A DNA stretch of 64,000 bases from an uncultured Eubacteriales bacterium (GCA_900544705.1 UQWH01000003.1:11749-75748), one strand, 5' to 3'. Numbered from the stretch's first letter, positions 7,677-17,264 are shown. Notes: generated by a model from the sequence alone, not told the origin. Program-made: numbers and translations.

Positions 7677-10031
7677 CTATGGCTCCGAAGGCTCCGTCGG
7701 TTCCGGTTCCTCCGAAGGGTCGGTGCCATCGGAAGGCTCTGTCGGTTCCGTCGGTGTCGGCGGTTCCGTCGGCTCCGGCGTCACCGTGATGGTGATCGTC
7801 AGGCTGCCCGCCTGATATTCTGCGGTTTCTGCCGCCGTGATGGTAATGGTGCAGCTGCCCTCTCCGACAATGGTGACAAGGCCGCTGTCATCCACGGTGC
7901 AGACGGAGGGATCGTTGCTGCTGTAGCACAGCGCGGCGCCGCCCAACGCGGTAACGTCCAGCCGGAAGCTGCCGTCGCCCGCCTGCACGGTATAGGCCGT
8001 CTGACCGGAAAGCCGCTGCGTCCTCTTCACGACCTGTACCGTCACCTTCTTCGTTGCCTGCGCATAGGCAGCGCTGCCCGGCGCAGTGATCGTGATCTCA
8101 CAGCTGCCCGCTGCGGCCGCCGTGACCGTGCCGTCCGCACTCACGGCAGCAACCGCCGGGTCGGAGCTCTCATAGCGCAGCGCGGCGCCGGAGGAGGCGC
8201 TGGCGTTCAGCGGCGTCTTGTCGCCGGGATTGAGCACGAGGCTCTCGGGTGCAGAGATGGTCTGGGTCTGCTTCGTGACCGTGACGGTGATCGCACATTC
8301 GCCGTCTTTATAGGCCTGTGTACCTTCGGAATAGGCATAGACCGTGCAGGTTCCCTCCCCCACCGGGGTGATAACGCCGTCCTGCGACACGGTGCAGACC
8401 GAGGGGTCCATGGACTCATACTGACTGATGACTGCGTCGCCGCTGGGGCGCACGTCCAGCTTGACGGGCGCGGAGCCCGGCGTGAGCGTATAGCTCGTCG
8501 TGCCGCTCCAGACCTGCGTCCTGCCCTCCACGCTCTTCAGGCCGCCGTAGACAATGACATAGGTGCCAACGCGGACATTTGCCAGGATCGTCAGCGCCTG
8601 ATTTCTGGGAATGTTGATGCAGCCGTGGCTGCCGCGGTAGAGATAGCGCGTGCCGCCGAACACCGTCCGCCACGAGGCGTCGTGCAGGCCGATGCCGCCG
8701 TTGAAGGGCATGAAGCACTCGACCCAGTCGCGATAGCCGGGGCCGGAGAGATAGCGGTTGGTGTCCTTGCTCTTGATGGTGAACACGCCCTCCGGCGTGT
8801 CCCAGCCGTTGGCCACGCAGCCGGAAACGATGGGCGCGCTCACGACCAGCGCGTGGTCTTTGTAGCAGTAGACCATCTGGTTGGTCAGGTCAACTTCGAC
8901 ATAGCTGCCGCCGTAATCCTCCACGCCGCCGGAGTCTGACGGCGCGTAATAGGTCGCCGTGCGGTTGCCGCTGACGCGGTTTTTCAGGCAGGAAAGGAGA
9001 TCGGCATACAGCGCGTCGCTGTCGACGGACTGGCCGCCGCGGTAGGAATTGACATTGATATATCCGCCGAGCGTAGTCCGGAACTGCACCGGTTCACCGC
9101 TGACGGAATGCCGCCGGGCGATCGTGCTGCAATAGGACGCGATCGCTTCGGTGTTCAGCGCGACCGTTCTGCCGTCCGACTGGATCAGCAGCCACGAGGC
9201 CACACGGTCACGGTTGATGTATTCATAGCTGGTGTCCTTGCCCTCCGGCGTGAAGCTGTAGGTCAGGGAGATCTGCAAATAGGAATTGGCGGTTTCGACC
9301 GCTTCGGCAAGGGCGGCATTGCCCTCCGCCTTCTCGCCCTCTGCGCTCTGCTTCTGTTCGGAGGTCACCGTGACGCGCTCGGCAAGGCCGCGCGCGGCTT
9401 CCTGCACCGCTTCGACCGCCTTGGTATAGTCCGTCGAAATTCCGGGCGCGCCGTCCACGCCGATGAACTCTCCCGTCCGGGTATCATATTCCAGATGCGC
9501 ACGCGTGGGGTCGTCCAGCCAGGAAAGCGCCTCGGCCGGCTCGGTCGGCTCCGCTGCTTCCTCGCCGGAGGCCTCGGAGGACTTGCCCGCCTCCTCCGCC
9601 GCAGCGACCGCCGCGTCCCGCGCGGAGAGAAGCGCCGTGCGCAATTCCTCCGCATCGCCGGTCAGAAAGAGGTCTTTTCCCTCAAAAGTGAGCGTTTCAT
9701 GGTCCGCATCCTGCGTTTTCAGGAGCGCGGCCAGATCGGCCTTTTCATTATATGTAAGGCCGAGGCGCGCGGCGTCCATGGAAAATTCCACGCCGTCCAG
9801 CGTCACCCTCAGCTCATAGGTCTCTACGGTCTTTTTGAGCAGCGCCGCAGCCTCCTCCGGCGTCTTGCCGGACAGGTCGATGCCGTTCAGCTTCGTGCCG
9901 TCCAGAAACGCACTCAGCGTCTCCGGCTGCGTCGGGGGCTCCGGTTCCTTCTTCCGCTTGCAGGCGCTGACCGCCAGAACCAACGCAAGCAGCAGCGCCA
10001 CGATCGCACAGCGTCTGATGATTTGAGTCAT
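7677..10031 (-). CDS. L,D-transpeptidase lipoprotein with Big-like repeats
   Basis: A 784-residue cell-envelope protein. The signal peptide ends in the lipobox AVSAC (residue about 24). The N-terminal part (about 40-260) resembles the peptidoglycan-binding region found before YkuD domains (LNGIDLSGKTPEEAAALL). The YkuD domain spans about 365-500 and has the catalytic motif SHGCIN, an upstream GIGLHDA histidine and a final VGTYVIVYGG. Three Big_2-like Ig repeats (about 505-745) follow, each with an SxDPSVxTVxxDGxVT pattern, and the protein ends in a Pro/Glu/Thr-rich tail. It is expected to form 3-3 crosslinks or attach proteins to peptidoglycan. Placing Ig repeats after the catalytic domain is uncommon. 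GAGGAGG precedes the ATG. Confidence 0.92.
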   Translation of the reverse strand: MTQIIRRCAIVALLLALVLAVSACKRKKEPEPPTQPETLSAFLDGTKLNGIDLSGKTPEEAAALLKKTVETYELRVTLDGVEFSMDAARLGLTYNEKADLAALLKTQDADHETLTFEGKDLFLTGDAEELRTALLSARDAAVAAAEEAGKSSEASGEEAAEPTEPAEALSWLDDPTRAHLEYDTRTGEFIGVDGAPGISTDYTKAVEAVQEAARGLAERVTVTSEQKQSAEGEKAEGNAALAEAVETANSYLQISLTYSFTPEGKDTSYEYINRDRVASWLLIQSDGRTVALNTEAIASYCSTIARRHSVSGEPVQFRTTLGGYINVNSYRGGQSVDSDALYADLLSCLKNRVSGNRTATYYAPSDSGGVEDYGGSYVEVDLTNQMVYCYKDHALVVSAPIVSGCVANGWDTPEGVFTIKSKDTNRYLSGPGYRDWVECFMPFNGGIGLHDASWRTVFGGTRYLYRGSHGCINIPRNQALTILANVRVGTYVIVYGGLKSVEGRTQVWSGTTSYTLTPGSAPVKLDVRPSGDAVISQYESMDPSVCTVSQDGVITPVGEGTCTVYAYSEGTQAYKDGECAITVTVTKQTQTISAPESLVLNPGDKTPLNASASSGAALRYESSDPAVAAVSADGTVTAAAAGSCEITITAPGSAAYAQATKKVTVQVVKRTQRLSGQTAYTVQAGDGSFRLDVTALGGAALCYSSNDPSVCTVDDSGLVTIVGEGSCTITITAAETAEYQAGSLTITITVTPEPTEPPTPTEPTEPSDGTDPSEEPEPTEPSEP

Positions 10032-10067
10032 TCCGAGTCCTCCTCATGTCTTTTTATCTGCTTCTTA

Positions 10068-10096
10068 ATTATACTATGTGGTTTCCATAAAATCAA
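10068..10096 (-). promoter_or_regulatory. Probable promoter of the L,D-transpeptidase gene
   Basis: On the minus strand TTGATT, a 17-base spacer and a perfect TATAAT, about 40 bases before the start codon. Confidence 0.65.
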
Positions 10097-10131
10097 AATC
10101 AGATTGTAACCTTTTCAGAAAAATGTCGGAA

Positions 10132-10203
10132 CGCAGAAAAAAACCGCGCCGGGTTCCCGGTGCGGACAAAAAACGCGGCGGGTTCTTTCGAACCCGTCGC
10201 GTT
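10132..10203 (-). terminator. Two tandem terminators after groL
   Basis: The first hairpin pairs 10172-10185 with 10190-10203 (14 bp, one wobble) and is followed on the minus strand by TTTTTTG. The second, at about 10143-10164 (CCGCACCGGG with CCCGGCGCGG), is followed by a seven-T run. Two full terminators in series follow a highly expressed operon. Confidence 0.9.
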
Positions 10204-10218
10204 GCGGTCTGATTCAGA

Positions 10219-11877
<1,659 letters not shown>

Positions 11878-12162
11878 TTATTCTACAATTGCGAGGATCT
11901 CGGACTGACGAACGATGGAGTAATCCTTCTCGTCGAGCTTAATTTCCGTTCCTGCATATTTGCCGACAACAACCTTGTCGCCGGGCCTGACGACCATCTT
12001 GACCTCGTTGCCGTCTACCATGCCGCCGGGGCCGACAGCCACGACCTCAGAGATCACGGGCTTTTCTTTATTCGCAGTAGAGAGAATGATGCCGGATGCG
12101 GTGGTTTCCATCGCTTCAACAGGCTTGAGCAGAACACGGTCTGCAAGGGGAACCAATTTCAT
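11878..12162 (-). CDS. groS: Co-chaperonin GroES
   Basis: A 94-residue lid of the GroEL chamber, normal length. It begins MKLVPLADRVLLKPVE, has the mobile loop ETTASGIIL near residues 18-27, and ends in YSIVRQSEILAIVE. First gene of the operon; the perfect CIRCE operator is 71 bases upstream. Confidence 0.99.
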   Translation of the reverse strand: MKLVPLADRVLLKPVEAMETTASGIILSTANKEKPVISEVVAVGPGGMVDGNEVKMVVRPGDKVVVGKYAGTEIKLDEKDYSIVRQSEILAIVE

Positions 12163-12232
12163 GATCTATTACCTCCGATATTTGGGAGCCTCCGGAATTC
12201 CGGCGCGTCCCTTTGATTTACAAAGTCGAGTG

Positions 12233-12259
12233 TTAGCACTCATTCTCTCTGAGTGCTAA
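12233..12259. promoter_or_regulatory. CIRCE operator (HrcA site) of groESL
   Basis: TTAGCACTC (12233-12241), nine bases, GAGTGCTAA (12251-12259): an exact match to the CIRCE consensus, lying between the promoter and the groS ribosome site. It implies HrcA repression and heat induction. hrcA itself is not in the window. Confidence 0.98.
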
Positions 12260-12266
12260 CACCTAT

Positions 12267-12294
12267 ATCATACCCATCTTTTCCAAAAAGTCAA
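12267..12294 (-). promoter_or_regulatory. Promoter of groESL
   Basis: On the minus strand TTGACT, a 16-base spacer and TATGAT; the predicted transcription start falls at the edge of the CIRCE operator. Confidence 0.7.
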
Positions 12295-12326
12295 GAGGAT
12301 TTTCAAGAAAAAGTACGACTAATTTT

Positions 12327-13097
12327 TTAATTTTTTGTGTCCAGCAGGCCCATCCGGTCGAGCAGCGCAAGGATGCGCAGTGCGTCCTCGCCGAGGTCGA
12401 GGATCAGTCCCTCGCCTGCGCCGCCCTTGCCCAGCAACAGACCGCGGGTGCCGAGCTTGTCCAGTGCCGCGCGGTAGCGGGGATTCTTCACATCCTTCAG
12501 AAGCTCATAGCGCGCCGCCTCCGCCTGTAAACCATAGTATTCCGCAATACAGGCGGCCTCCGCCTGTGCAAGCAGGCGCAGATTGTCGTCCTGCAAGAGC
12601 CAGTTTGTCATGCGGGTGTTGGTGTGGAAGCTGTGCTCCAGGATCATCCCCGTCACGCCGACGTTCGCGCTGTAGCGGATGACGCCGTAATAATCCGCAT
12701 TCTTCGCGGAATTCCACCGCACGAGGATCTGCGGCGATTGCCGCGTCCCCATGGCGGACGCGATCACCTCCGACAGTGCCTGCGCCAGCGCCTTGCCGTT
12801 TCCGCTGACGGGATAGTAGACGCGCACATAGTCCACGCTCTCGTTGGCGTTCCCGCCGACGGCATTGGAATGCAGGCTGAGGAAGAGGTCGCAGCCCTTT
12901 GCCATCGTCCCGCGCTCAAAGAGGCTGGGGTCGTCCTGCACCGAGCTGCGGGTGCAGAGTACCTCTATCCCGTAGGCTTCCAACGCTTTTTTCAGGAAGC
13001 GCTGATACTCGAACATCCGGTTTCCCTCATAATAACGTTCGACCGCCGGTGAGCGGTTGTCCCACGCGCCGTGCCCGGCGTCCAGACAGATTTTCAT
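12327..13097 (-). CDS. N-acetylmuramoyl-L-alanine amidase (Amidase_3), endolysin-like
   Basis: A 256-residue amidase that should cleave the MurNAc-L-Ala bond of peptidoglycan. Zinc ligands are visible in ICLDAGHGAWD (His near residue 8), the Glu of YEGNRMFEY, and LFLSLHSNAVGG (His). Catalytic Glu is likely in TGMILEHSFHTN. The Amidase_3 domain fills about residues 1-180, followed by about 75 residues of unknown type ending GLLDTKN. There is no signal peptide, as expected for a phage-type endolysin that depends on a holin. The ATG overlaps the stop of the preceding small membrane gene as ATGA, so the three-gene set is translationally coupled. Confidence 0.88.
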   Translation of the reverse strand: MKICLDAGHGAWDNRSPAVERYYEGNRMFEYQRFLKKALEAYGIEVLCTRSSVQDDPSLFERGTMAKGCDLFLSLHSNAVGGNANESVDYVRVYYPVSGNGKALAQALSEVIASAMGTRQSPQILVRWNSAKNADYYGVIRYSANVGVTGMILEHSFHTNTRMTNWLLQDDNLRLLAQAEAACIAEYYGLQAEAARYELLKDVKNPRYRAALDKLGTRGLLLGKGGAGEGLILDLGEDALRILALLDRMGLLDTKN

Positions 13098-13279
13098 GCG
13101 TGTTTTCCTCCGTTCTTTTCCGACTGCGTGCCAAAGTAGAAGCTGATGATGACCGCAAAGATCGTCATGACCTCCTGCGGCGTGATGTGTCCGCGCAGCG
13201 CGAGCGCCGCAAACACGGCGGTCAGCGTGAGCGTGACCAGCGACTTGATGCACAGCAGCTTTGTCAGGCGTTCCTTCAT
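13094..13279 (-). CDS. Small holin-like membrane protein
   Basis: A 61-residue protein with two predicted membrane helices (about residues 11-29 and 35-50, separated by RGHITPQE) and a charged tail QSEKNGGKHA. Size, topology and position directly before an amidase suggest a holin, which permeabilises the membrane to release the enzyme. It overlaps the gene before it and the gene after it by ATGA on each side. No family is named with certainty. Confidence 0.72.
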   Translation of the reverse strand: MKERLTKLLCIKSLVTLTLTAVFAALALRGHITPQEVMTIFAVIISFYFGTQSEKNGGKHA

Positions 13280-13500
13280 TTTCCAATCACCCCCTCCAGG
13301 TCGCTGAGCCGGTGGTTGACGACCTTGATCCGCTCCTCCAGCAGAGGGATTTTTTCGCCGAAGCCGTTGTGGCGGTCCACCTTCTTCTCCAGCTGGGCAA
13401 TGCGGTAGTTCGTCAGCCGCGCGGAGGTCAGAACGCCGCAGGCCGACCCCAGCAGCGTGCCTGTCAGCGACAGCAGCGCGACCCAAATTTCGCTGTTCAT
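13276..13500 (-). CDS. Small membrane protein with coiled coil, XhlA/holin-accessory-like
   Basis: A 74-residue protein with one membrane helix (about residues 5-26, IWVALLSLTGTLLGSACGVL) and a charged heptad-type helix to the C-terminus containing IAQLEKKVDRHN and LLEERIKVVNHRLSDLE. This layout is seen in phage lysis modules (haemolysin XhlA-like or antiholin proteins), although XhlA has its helix at the C-terminus. GGGAGGTGAAGAA precedes the ATG at 13500, making it the first gene of the cassette. Confidence 0.65.
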   Translation of the reverse strand: MNSEIWVALLSLTGTLLGSACGVLTSARLTNYRIAQLEKKVDRHNGFGEKIPLLEERIKVVNHRLSDLEGVIGK

Positions 13501-13573
13501 TTCTTCACCTCCCCGGCGGTTTTCACCCAAAGCGGCGGTTTTTCCCGAAATTGCCCCGTTTCGGATAATCCGG

Positions 13574-13602
13574 TTGAAAAAAAGCTGAAAATATGGTATA
13601 AA
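13574..13602 (+). promoter_or_regulatory. Promoter of the tetR-plsX-like operon
   Basis: TTGAAA, a 17-base spacer and TATAAA with a TGG extension just before the -10. It lies 38 bases before the tetR start and is divergent from the lysis-like cassette. Confidence 0.7.
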
Positions 13603-13639
13603 GACATCGTTAGGTTTCTCTTCTGAGGGAGGTGCCGGA

Positions 13640-14221
13640 ATGAAGCAGCAGGTCACAAGGCGGTTTATTCAGGAAGCGCTGCACACGCTTTTGCTGGAAA
13701 AGCCCATGGATAGGATCACGGTGCGGGACATCGTGGAAGAGTGCGGCCTGACGCGCAATACCTTTTATTATCATTACGACGACATTTTCGATCTGTTCGA
13801 GGATTTCCTGAAAACACAGCTTTCCAAGGCGCTGCATACCTCTCCGGTGGAAATGACGCCGGAGGAGGTCCTGCTGAGCTCCCTCGGCTTCCTTCTGGAA
13901 AAGCCGCAGGTCGCGCGGCATATTTTCTCGTCGAAGAACCACGAGGTCATGCTGCAATACTTCGAGCGCGTCGCGGAGCTTCTGCTGGAGCGCCACCTCA
14001 CGCTGGAGGGGCTCACCTGCAGCCCGGAAGACCGAGAGCTGATCCTCGCCGTTTGCAGCCACGCCATTTACGGAATGTTCGGCCAGTGGCTCCTGCTGCG
14101 CAGGGATGCCATGTTGGAGGCCGATCTGCGCCGGGTCACGGTGCTGTTCGAGAGCGTCATTCACAACGCGCTGGTCGCCGGCGCAGCGCATCCCCGCCCA
14201 CCGGAGGAACAGAAGCCATGA
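13640..14221 (+). CDS. TetR/AcrR-family transcriptional regulator
   Basis: A 193-residue one-component repressor. The N-terminal helix-turn-helix covers about residues 10-50 (ITVRDIVEECGLTRNTFYYH), and the rest is a helical ligand/dimer domain with a TetR_C-like pattern. GGGAGG precedes the ATG. Its stop overlaps the next start as ATGA, so it is translated with the flavodoxin-fold gene and probably controls its own operon. The ligand is unknown; a fatty-acid-linked signal is possible because a plsX-like gene ends the operon. Confidence 0.88.
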   Translation: MKQQVTRRFIQEALHTLLLEKPMDRITVRDIVEECGLTRNTFYYHYDDIFDLFEDFLKTQLSKALHTSPVEMTPEEVLLSSLGFLLEKPQVARHIFSSKNHEVMLQYFERVAELLLERHLTLEGLTCSPEDRELILAVCSHAIYGMFGQWLLLRRDAMLEADLRRVTVLFESVIHNALVAGAAHPRPPEEQKP

Positions 14222-14937
14222 AAGCACTGCTGATCAATGCCAGCCCCCGCGGCGCCGGCAGCAACACCCTGCTGCTTGCGCAGGCGTTTCTGCGCGGGCT
14301 TGCCTGTGAAACCGAAACCGTCACGCTTGCCGATTGTACCATCACGCCCTGCACGGGCTGCATGACCTGCTGGAAGCGCGGCGACGGCAAATGTGTCTTC
14401 TCCGACTCCATGCCGGAGCTTCTGGAGAAGGTCATGGCTGCCGATGTCATCATTGAGAGCTTCCCGCTTTACTACTTCGGGATGCCCACGCTGCTCAAAG
14501 CCTTCACTGACCGCACCTTCTGCCTGATGCAGCCCTATCACGGCCAGACCGACACCGGCTGCGCCTTCCAGACGCCCCGCGACGCCCGTCTGCGGGAGAA
14601 GAAGCTGGTGCTCATCTCCACCTGCGGCTATGCCTCTGCGGAGGGGATGTACGAGGCGCTGCTGAAACAATACGACCTGCTGTGCCACGGCAGGAACTAC
14701 ACGCCCATTTTCTGTCCCGAGGGAGAGCTGATGCAGGTCGAGCAGCTTGCCATTCCGCGCAGGCGCCTGCTTTCCCGGCTGGAGGAAGCCGGGCGGGAAT
14801 ATGCCCGGCAGCTCAGTCTGCCGGAGCAGACGCTTCGCCTGCTGCAAACGCCCCTTGTCGATCCGCGCGTTTACCAGATCATCGCAGACGCCCACTGGTC
14901 GGGCGCGAAAGGAGAATCCCGTGAAGAAAAACAGTAA
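14218..14937 (+). CDS. Flavodoxin-fold NAD(P)H-dependent FMN reductase-like protein
   Basis: A 239-residue protein. The N-terminal FMN-phosphate loop is INASPRGAGSNT (residues about 6-17), followed by the clostridial CTGCMTCWKRGDGKC cysteine segment, and SFPLYYFGMPTLLKAFTDR at the flavin-binding face. The C-terminal 60 residues are an extension beyond the flavodoxin fold. It probably reduces a quinone or other electrophile. It overlaps tetR by 4 bases and the next gene by 17, so the operon is tightly coupled. Confidence 0.85.
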   Translation: MKALLINASPRGAGSNTLLLAQAFLRGLACETETVTLADCTITPCTGCMTCWKRGDGKCVFSDSMPELLEKVMAADVIIESFPLYYFGMPTLLKAFTDRTFCLMQPYHGQTDTGCAFQTPRDARLREKKLVLISTCGYASAEGMYEALLKQYDLLCHGRNYTPIFCPEGELMQVEQLAIPRRRLLSRLEEAGREYARQLSLPEQTLRLLQTPLVDPRVYQIIADAHWSGAKGESREEKQ

Positions 14938-15535
14938 TATTGTAAGAGGTGCAAGGATCACCAATGTGATCTCCGCCAGCATCATGGTGCTGTCCGGCGC
15001 GGCATTGGTGCTCTTCCCGGAGATGGATGAGCTGATCCGCGCGCAGCGCATTTTCCTGAGCATCCTGTTTGCGCTGATCGGCGCCACCAAGCTTCTGGGC
15101 TATTTCAGCAACGACCTGTACCGTCTGGCCTTCCAGTTTGACTTTGCCATCGGTATTTTCTGCGAGATCATGGCGCTGCTGATCATTCTCGCTCCTGCGC
15201 GCGTCGTGCCGATGATCCCGACGCTGCTTGCCGTGTATGTCGTGCTGGACTCGCTTCTGAAAATCCAGATCTCCGCCGACGCCCGCGGCTTCGGCATGTC
15301 CTGCTGGGTCGGAATGATCGTTTCCAGCGTGTTCCTCTTCGTCGCAAGTATTCTGGCTGTCGCCTCGATCTACTGGCAGTGGATGCCGGAGACCCGCGCC
15401 GTCGGCATTGCACTGGCGATCGACGGGCTGGAAAACGTCTGGATCACGGCCTACACCGTCCGCGTCCGCGCGCGGAAAAAGCACCTCTCCGAACATTTTG
15501 GTTTGAACGAGGATGAAAATGAAGATTCTGATTGA
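14921..15535 (+). CDS. DUF308/HdeD-like membrane protein
   Basis: A 204-residue membrane protein with about six helices, in the pattern of the DUF308 (HdeD) family: paired helices such as ITNVISASIMVLSGAALVLF, IFLSILFALIGATKLLGYF and FAIGIFCEIMALLIIL. The start is GTG at 14921 with AAAGGAG 7 bases before it; no in-frame ATG fits. Function is unknown in Firmicutes. The tail HLSEHFGLNEDENEDSD is acidic, and the stop overlaps the plsX-like start by 17 bases. Confidence 0.75.
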   Translation: MKKNSNIVRGARITNVISASIMVLSGAALVLFPEMDELIRAQRIFLSILFALIGATKLLGYFSNDLYRLAFQFDFAIGIFCEIMALLIILAPARVVPMIPTLLAVYVVLDSLLKIQISADARGFGMSCWVGMIVSSVFLFVASILAVASIYWQWMPETRAVGIALAIDGLENVWITAYTVRVRARKKHLSEHFGLNEDENEDSD

Positions 15536-16478
15536 TGTTTTCGGCAGCGACCATCCGGAGGAACTGATCGCCGGCTGCGCCCGCTGCTCTCTGGAAGTCC
15601 CGGAGGCGACGCTCGTCCTGCCGGGCCGGGAGGAAGTCCTCCGTCCCGCACTGGAAGCCCTGCCCCATGACCCCGCGCGCATCGAGCTGATGCCCGCCGC
15701 TACGGTCATCACCAACCACGACGACCCCATTCAGGCGGTCATGAAGCAGAGAGATTCCTCTCTGGTCGCCGGAATCCAGCGTCTGCGCCGCGATGAGGAG
15801 ATTGGCGGCATGATCACCGCCGGCAGCACCGGCGCAGCCTTCGTCGCAGGCATCACCTTCCTTGGACGCCTGCACGGCGTGCGCACCCCGACGCTTGCCA
15901 CCTTCCTGCCCTCCGAAACCGGCCGCGACGTCTGCCTTGCCGACTGCGGCGCAAACGTCGACTGCAAGCCCGACCGTCTGGCCGGCTTTGCCCAGCTCGC
16001 CGTTGCCCTGATGCAGAGCTACGGCGTGGAAAAGCCCCGCGTCGGCCTGCTCTCCGTCGGCGTGGAGGAGGGCAAGGGCAGCCACTTCGTGCAGGAGGCC
16101 TACGCGCTGCTTGCGCAGCTTCCCATCAACTTTGCCGGGAATATGGAAGCGCGCGACGCGCTGACCGGCGAGTATGACGTGATCGTCAGCGAGGGCTTCT
16201 CCGGCAACGTTCTTCTGAAAACCGTGGAGGGCACAGGTCTGCTCGCGGGCGCGCGCCTGCGCGCGAAGCACGACCCCGCCGTCGATGCCGCCGCGGCAGA
16301 GCTGACGCAGGAGCTGAACTTCTCCCTGCGCGGCGCGTCCATGTTCCTCGGCCTGAAAAAGCCCATCTTCAAAGCGCACGGCAGCGCGGGCGAGTACACC
16401 GTCCCGAACGCCGTGCGGCAGATGCTGCGCTTTGTGCAGACGGATTATTCCGCGCATCTTGCCGCGCTTCTGACTTGA
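15519..16478 (+). CDS. PlsX-like phosphate acyltransferase
   Basis: A 319-residue protein of the PlsX family, which makes acyl-phosphate from acyl-ACP for phosphatidic acid synthesis. The MKILIDVFGSDHP start matches MKIxxDxxGGD of PlsX, followed by ITAGSTGAAF (usual form SAGNTGA), CGANVDCKPD, a GVEEGKGS turn (PlsX GxExxKG) and GFSGNVLLKTVEG. The second of two close ATGs (15519) is preferred because AGGA lies 5 bases before it. The usual partners acpP or fab genes are absent; here it closes a TetR-controlled operon, so it may be a second, specialised copy. Confidence 0.82.
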   Translation: MKILIDVFGSDHPEELIAGCARCSLEVPEATLVLPGREEVLRPALEALPHDPARIELMPAATVITNHDDPIQAVMKQRDSSLVAGIQRLRRDEEIGGMITAGSTGAAFVAGITFLGRLHGVRTPTLATFLPSETGRDVCLADCGANVDCKPDRLAGFAQLAVALMQSYGVEKPRVGLLSVGVEEGKGSHFVQEAYALLAQLPINFAGNMEARDALTGEYDVIVSEGFSGNVLLKTVEGTGLLAGARLRAKHDPAVDAAAAELTQELNFSLRGASMFLGLKKPIFKAHGSAGEYTVPNAVRQMLRFVQTDYSAHLAALLT

Positions 16479-16503
16479 CATTTCCCGCGGCCTGCGCTAT
16501 AAT
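16475..16503 (+). promoter_or_regulatory. Consensus sigma-A promoter of the TPP riboswitch-thiT unit
   Basis: TTGACA and TATAAT, both perfect, with a 17-base spacer. The -35 overlaps the stop codon of the plsX-like gene. Confidence 0.93.
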
Positions 16504-16529
16504 ACCGCCGAACGCACAACAGATCATTC

Positions 16530-16618
16530 TTCGGGGTGCCGGATGCTTCCGGCTGAGATTGGGCGGCAGACGTCCTGACCCGCGAACCTGATACGGTCAA
16601 TACCGTCGTAGGGAAAGA
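16530..16618 (+). ncRNA. TPP (THI-box) riboswitch aptamer
   Basis: The THI-box core words occur in order: GGGGTGCC, GGCTGAGATTGGG, CCTGACCCGCGAACCTGATA and GTCGTAGGGAAAGATG. These form the pyrimidine- and pyrophosphate-sensing arms that bind thiamine pyrophosphate. The downstream gene is a thiamine transporter component, as expected. Confidence 0.96.
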
Positions 16619-16631
16619 TGCAGAGTACATT

Positions 16632-16678
16632 TCCGCGCTGCTTCCTAGAACGGTTTGCAGTGCGGAATTTTATTTTTT
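16632..16678 (+). terminator. Riboswitch-controlled attenuator
   Basis: TCCGCGCTGC (16632-16641) pairs with GCAGTGCGGA (16657-16666, one wobble) and is followed by ATTTTATTTTTT. It lies between the TPP aptamer and the thiT ribosome site, so control is by transcription termination when TPP is bound. The opposing antiterminator is not resolved by eye. Confidence 0.88.
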
Positions 16679-16689
16679 GGAGGCATATT

Positions 16690-17250
16690 ATGCGTCTCAA
16701 GAAGCTTCTTGCACTCTGCGAGTGCGCCATCTTCACCGCCATGGCGATCGCCCTGAGTTATCTGAAAATCCCCATCGGACTGGAATTCGGCGGCTTCGGC
16801 GGCTCCATCGACCTGGTCATGATCCCGCTGATTCTCTGCGCCATCCGCTGGGGCTGGACCTGGGGTCTCGGCACCGGTCTGGTTTTCGGCACGCTGAAGT
16901 TCTTCCTTGCCGGCGGCACCGCGGTCAACTGGCAGTCCATGCTGCTGGACTACAGCGTCGCTTATATGTTTGTCGGCTTCGCCGGTCTGTTCCGCGGCAA
17001 GTCCAAGACTGCATGGCTGGCTGCGCTGGTCGGCTGCCTTGCCCGCTTTGTCATCCACTTCATCAGCGGCATCACCATCTACGCCGAATACGTGACGGAC
17101 CTTTTCGGCCTGCACATAACAAATCCATGGGTCTATTCCGTCCTGTACAACGGCTCCTATATGCTGCCGAACACCATTCTGGCCGTCGTGGTCATCGCGC
17201 TGCTTTCCGTGCCGCTTGGCAAGTATATGCGCGGCGAAGCAAAGATCTGA
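16690..17250 (+). CDS. thiT: Thiamine ECF transporter S component
   Basis: A 186-residue membrane protein with six helices, the substrate-binding subunit of an energy-coupling-factor transporter that uses shared EcfA/EcfA'/EcfT elsewhere. The conserved ThiT segments LSYLKIPIGLEFGGFGGSID (thiamine loop L1) and GCLARFVIHFISG are present, plus a final YNGSYMLPNTILAVV. GGAGG precedes the ATG. Regulation is by the TPP riboswitch just upstream. Confidence 0.95.
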   Translation: MRLKKLLALCECAIFTAMAIALSYLKIPIGLEFGGFGGSIDLVMIPLILCAIRWGWTWGLGTGLVFGTLKFFLAGGTAVNWQSMLLDYSVAYMFVGFAGLFRGKSKTAWLAALVGCLARFVIHFISGITIYAEYVTDLFGLHITNPWVYSVLYNGSYMLPNTILAVVVIALLSVPLGKYMRGEAKI

Positions 17251-17264
17251 ATTTTGCTTGCCAT

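Noticed and set aside
12327..16478. A larger prophage around the lysis-like cassette.
   Set aside because: No integrase, terminase, capsid, portal or tail genes and no attachment repeats were seen on either side; groESL and a TetR operon flank the cassette.
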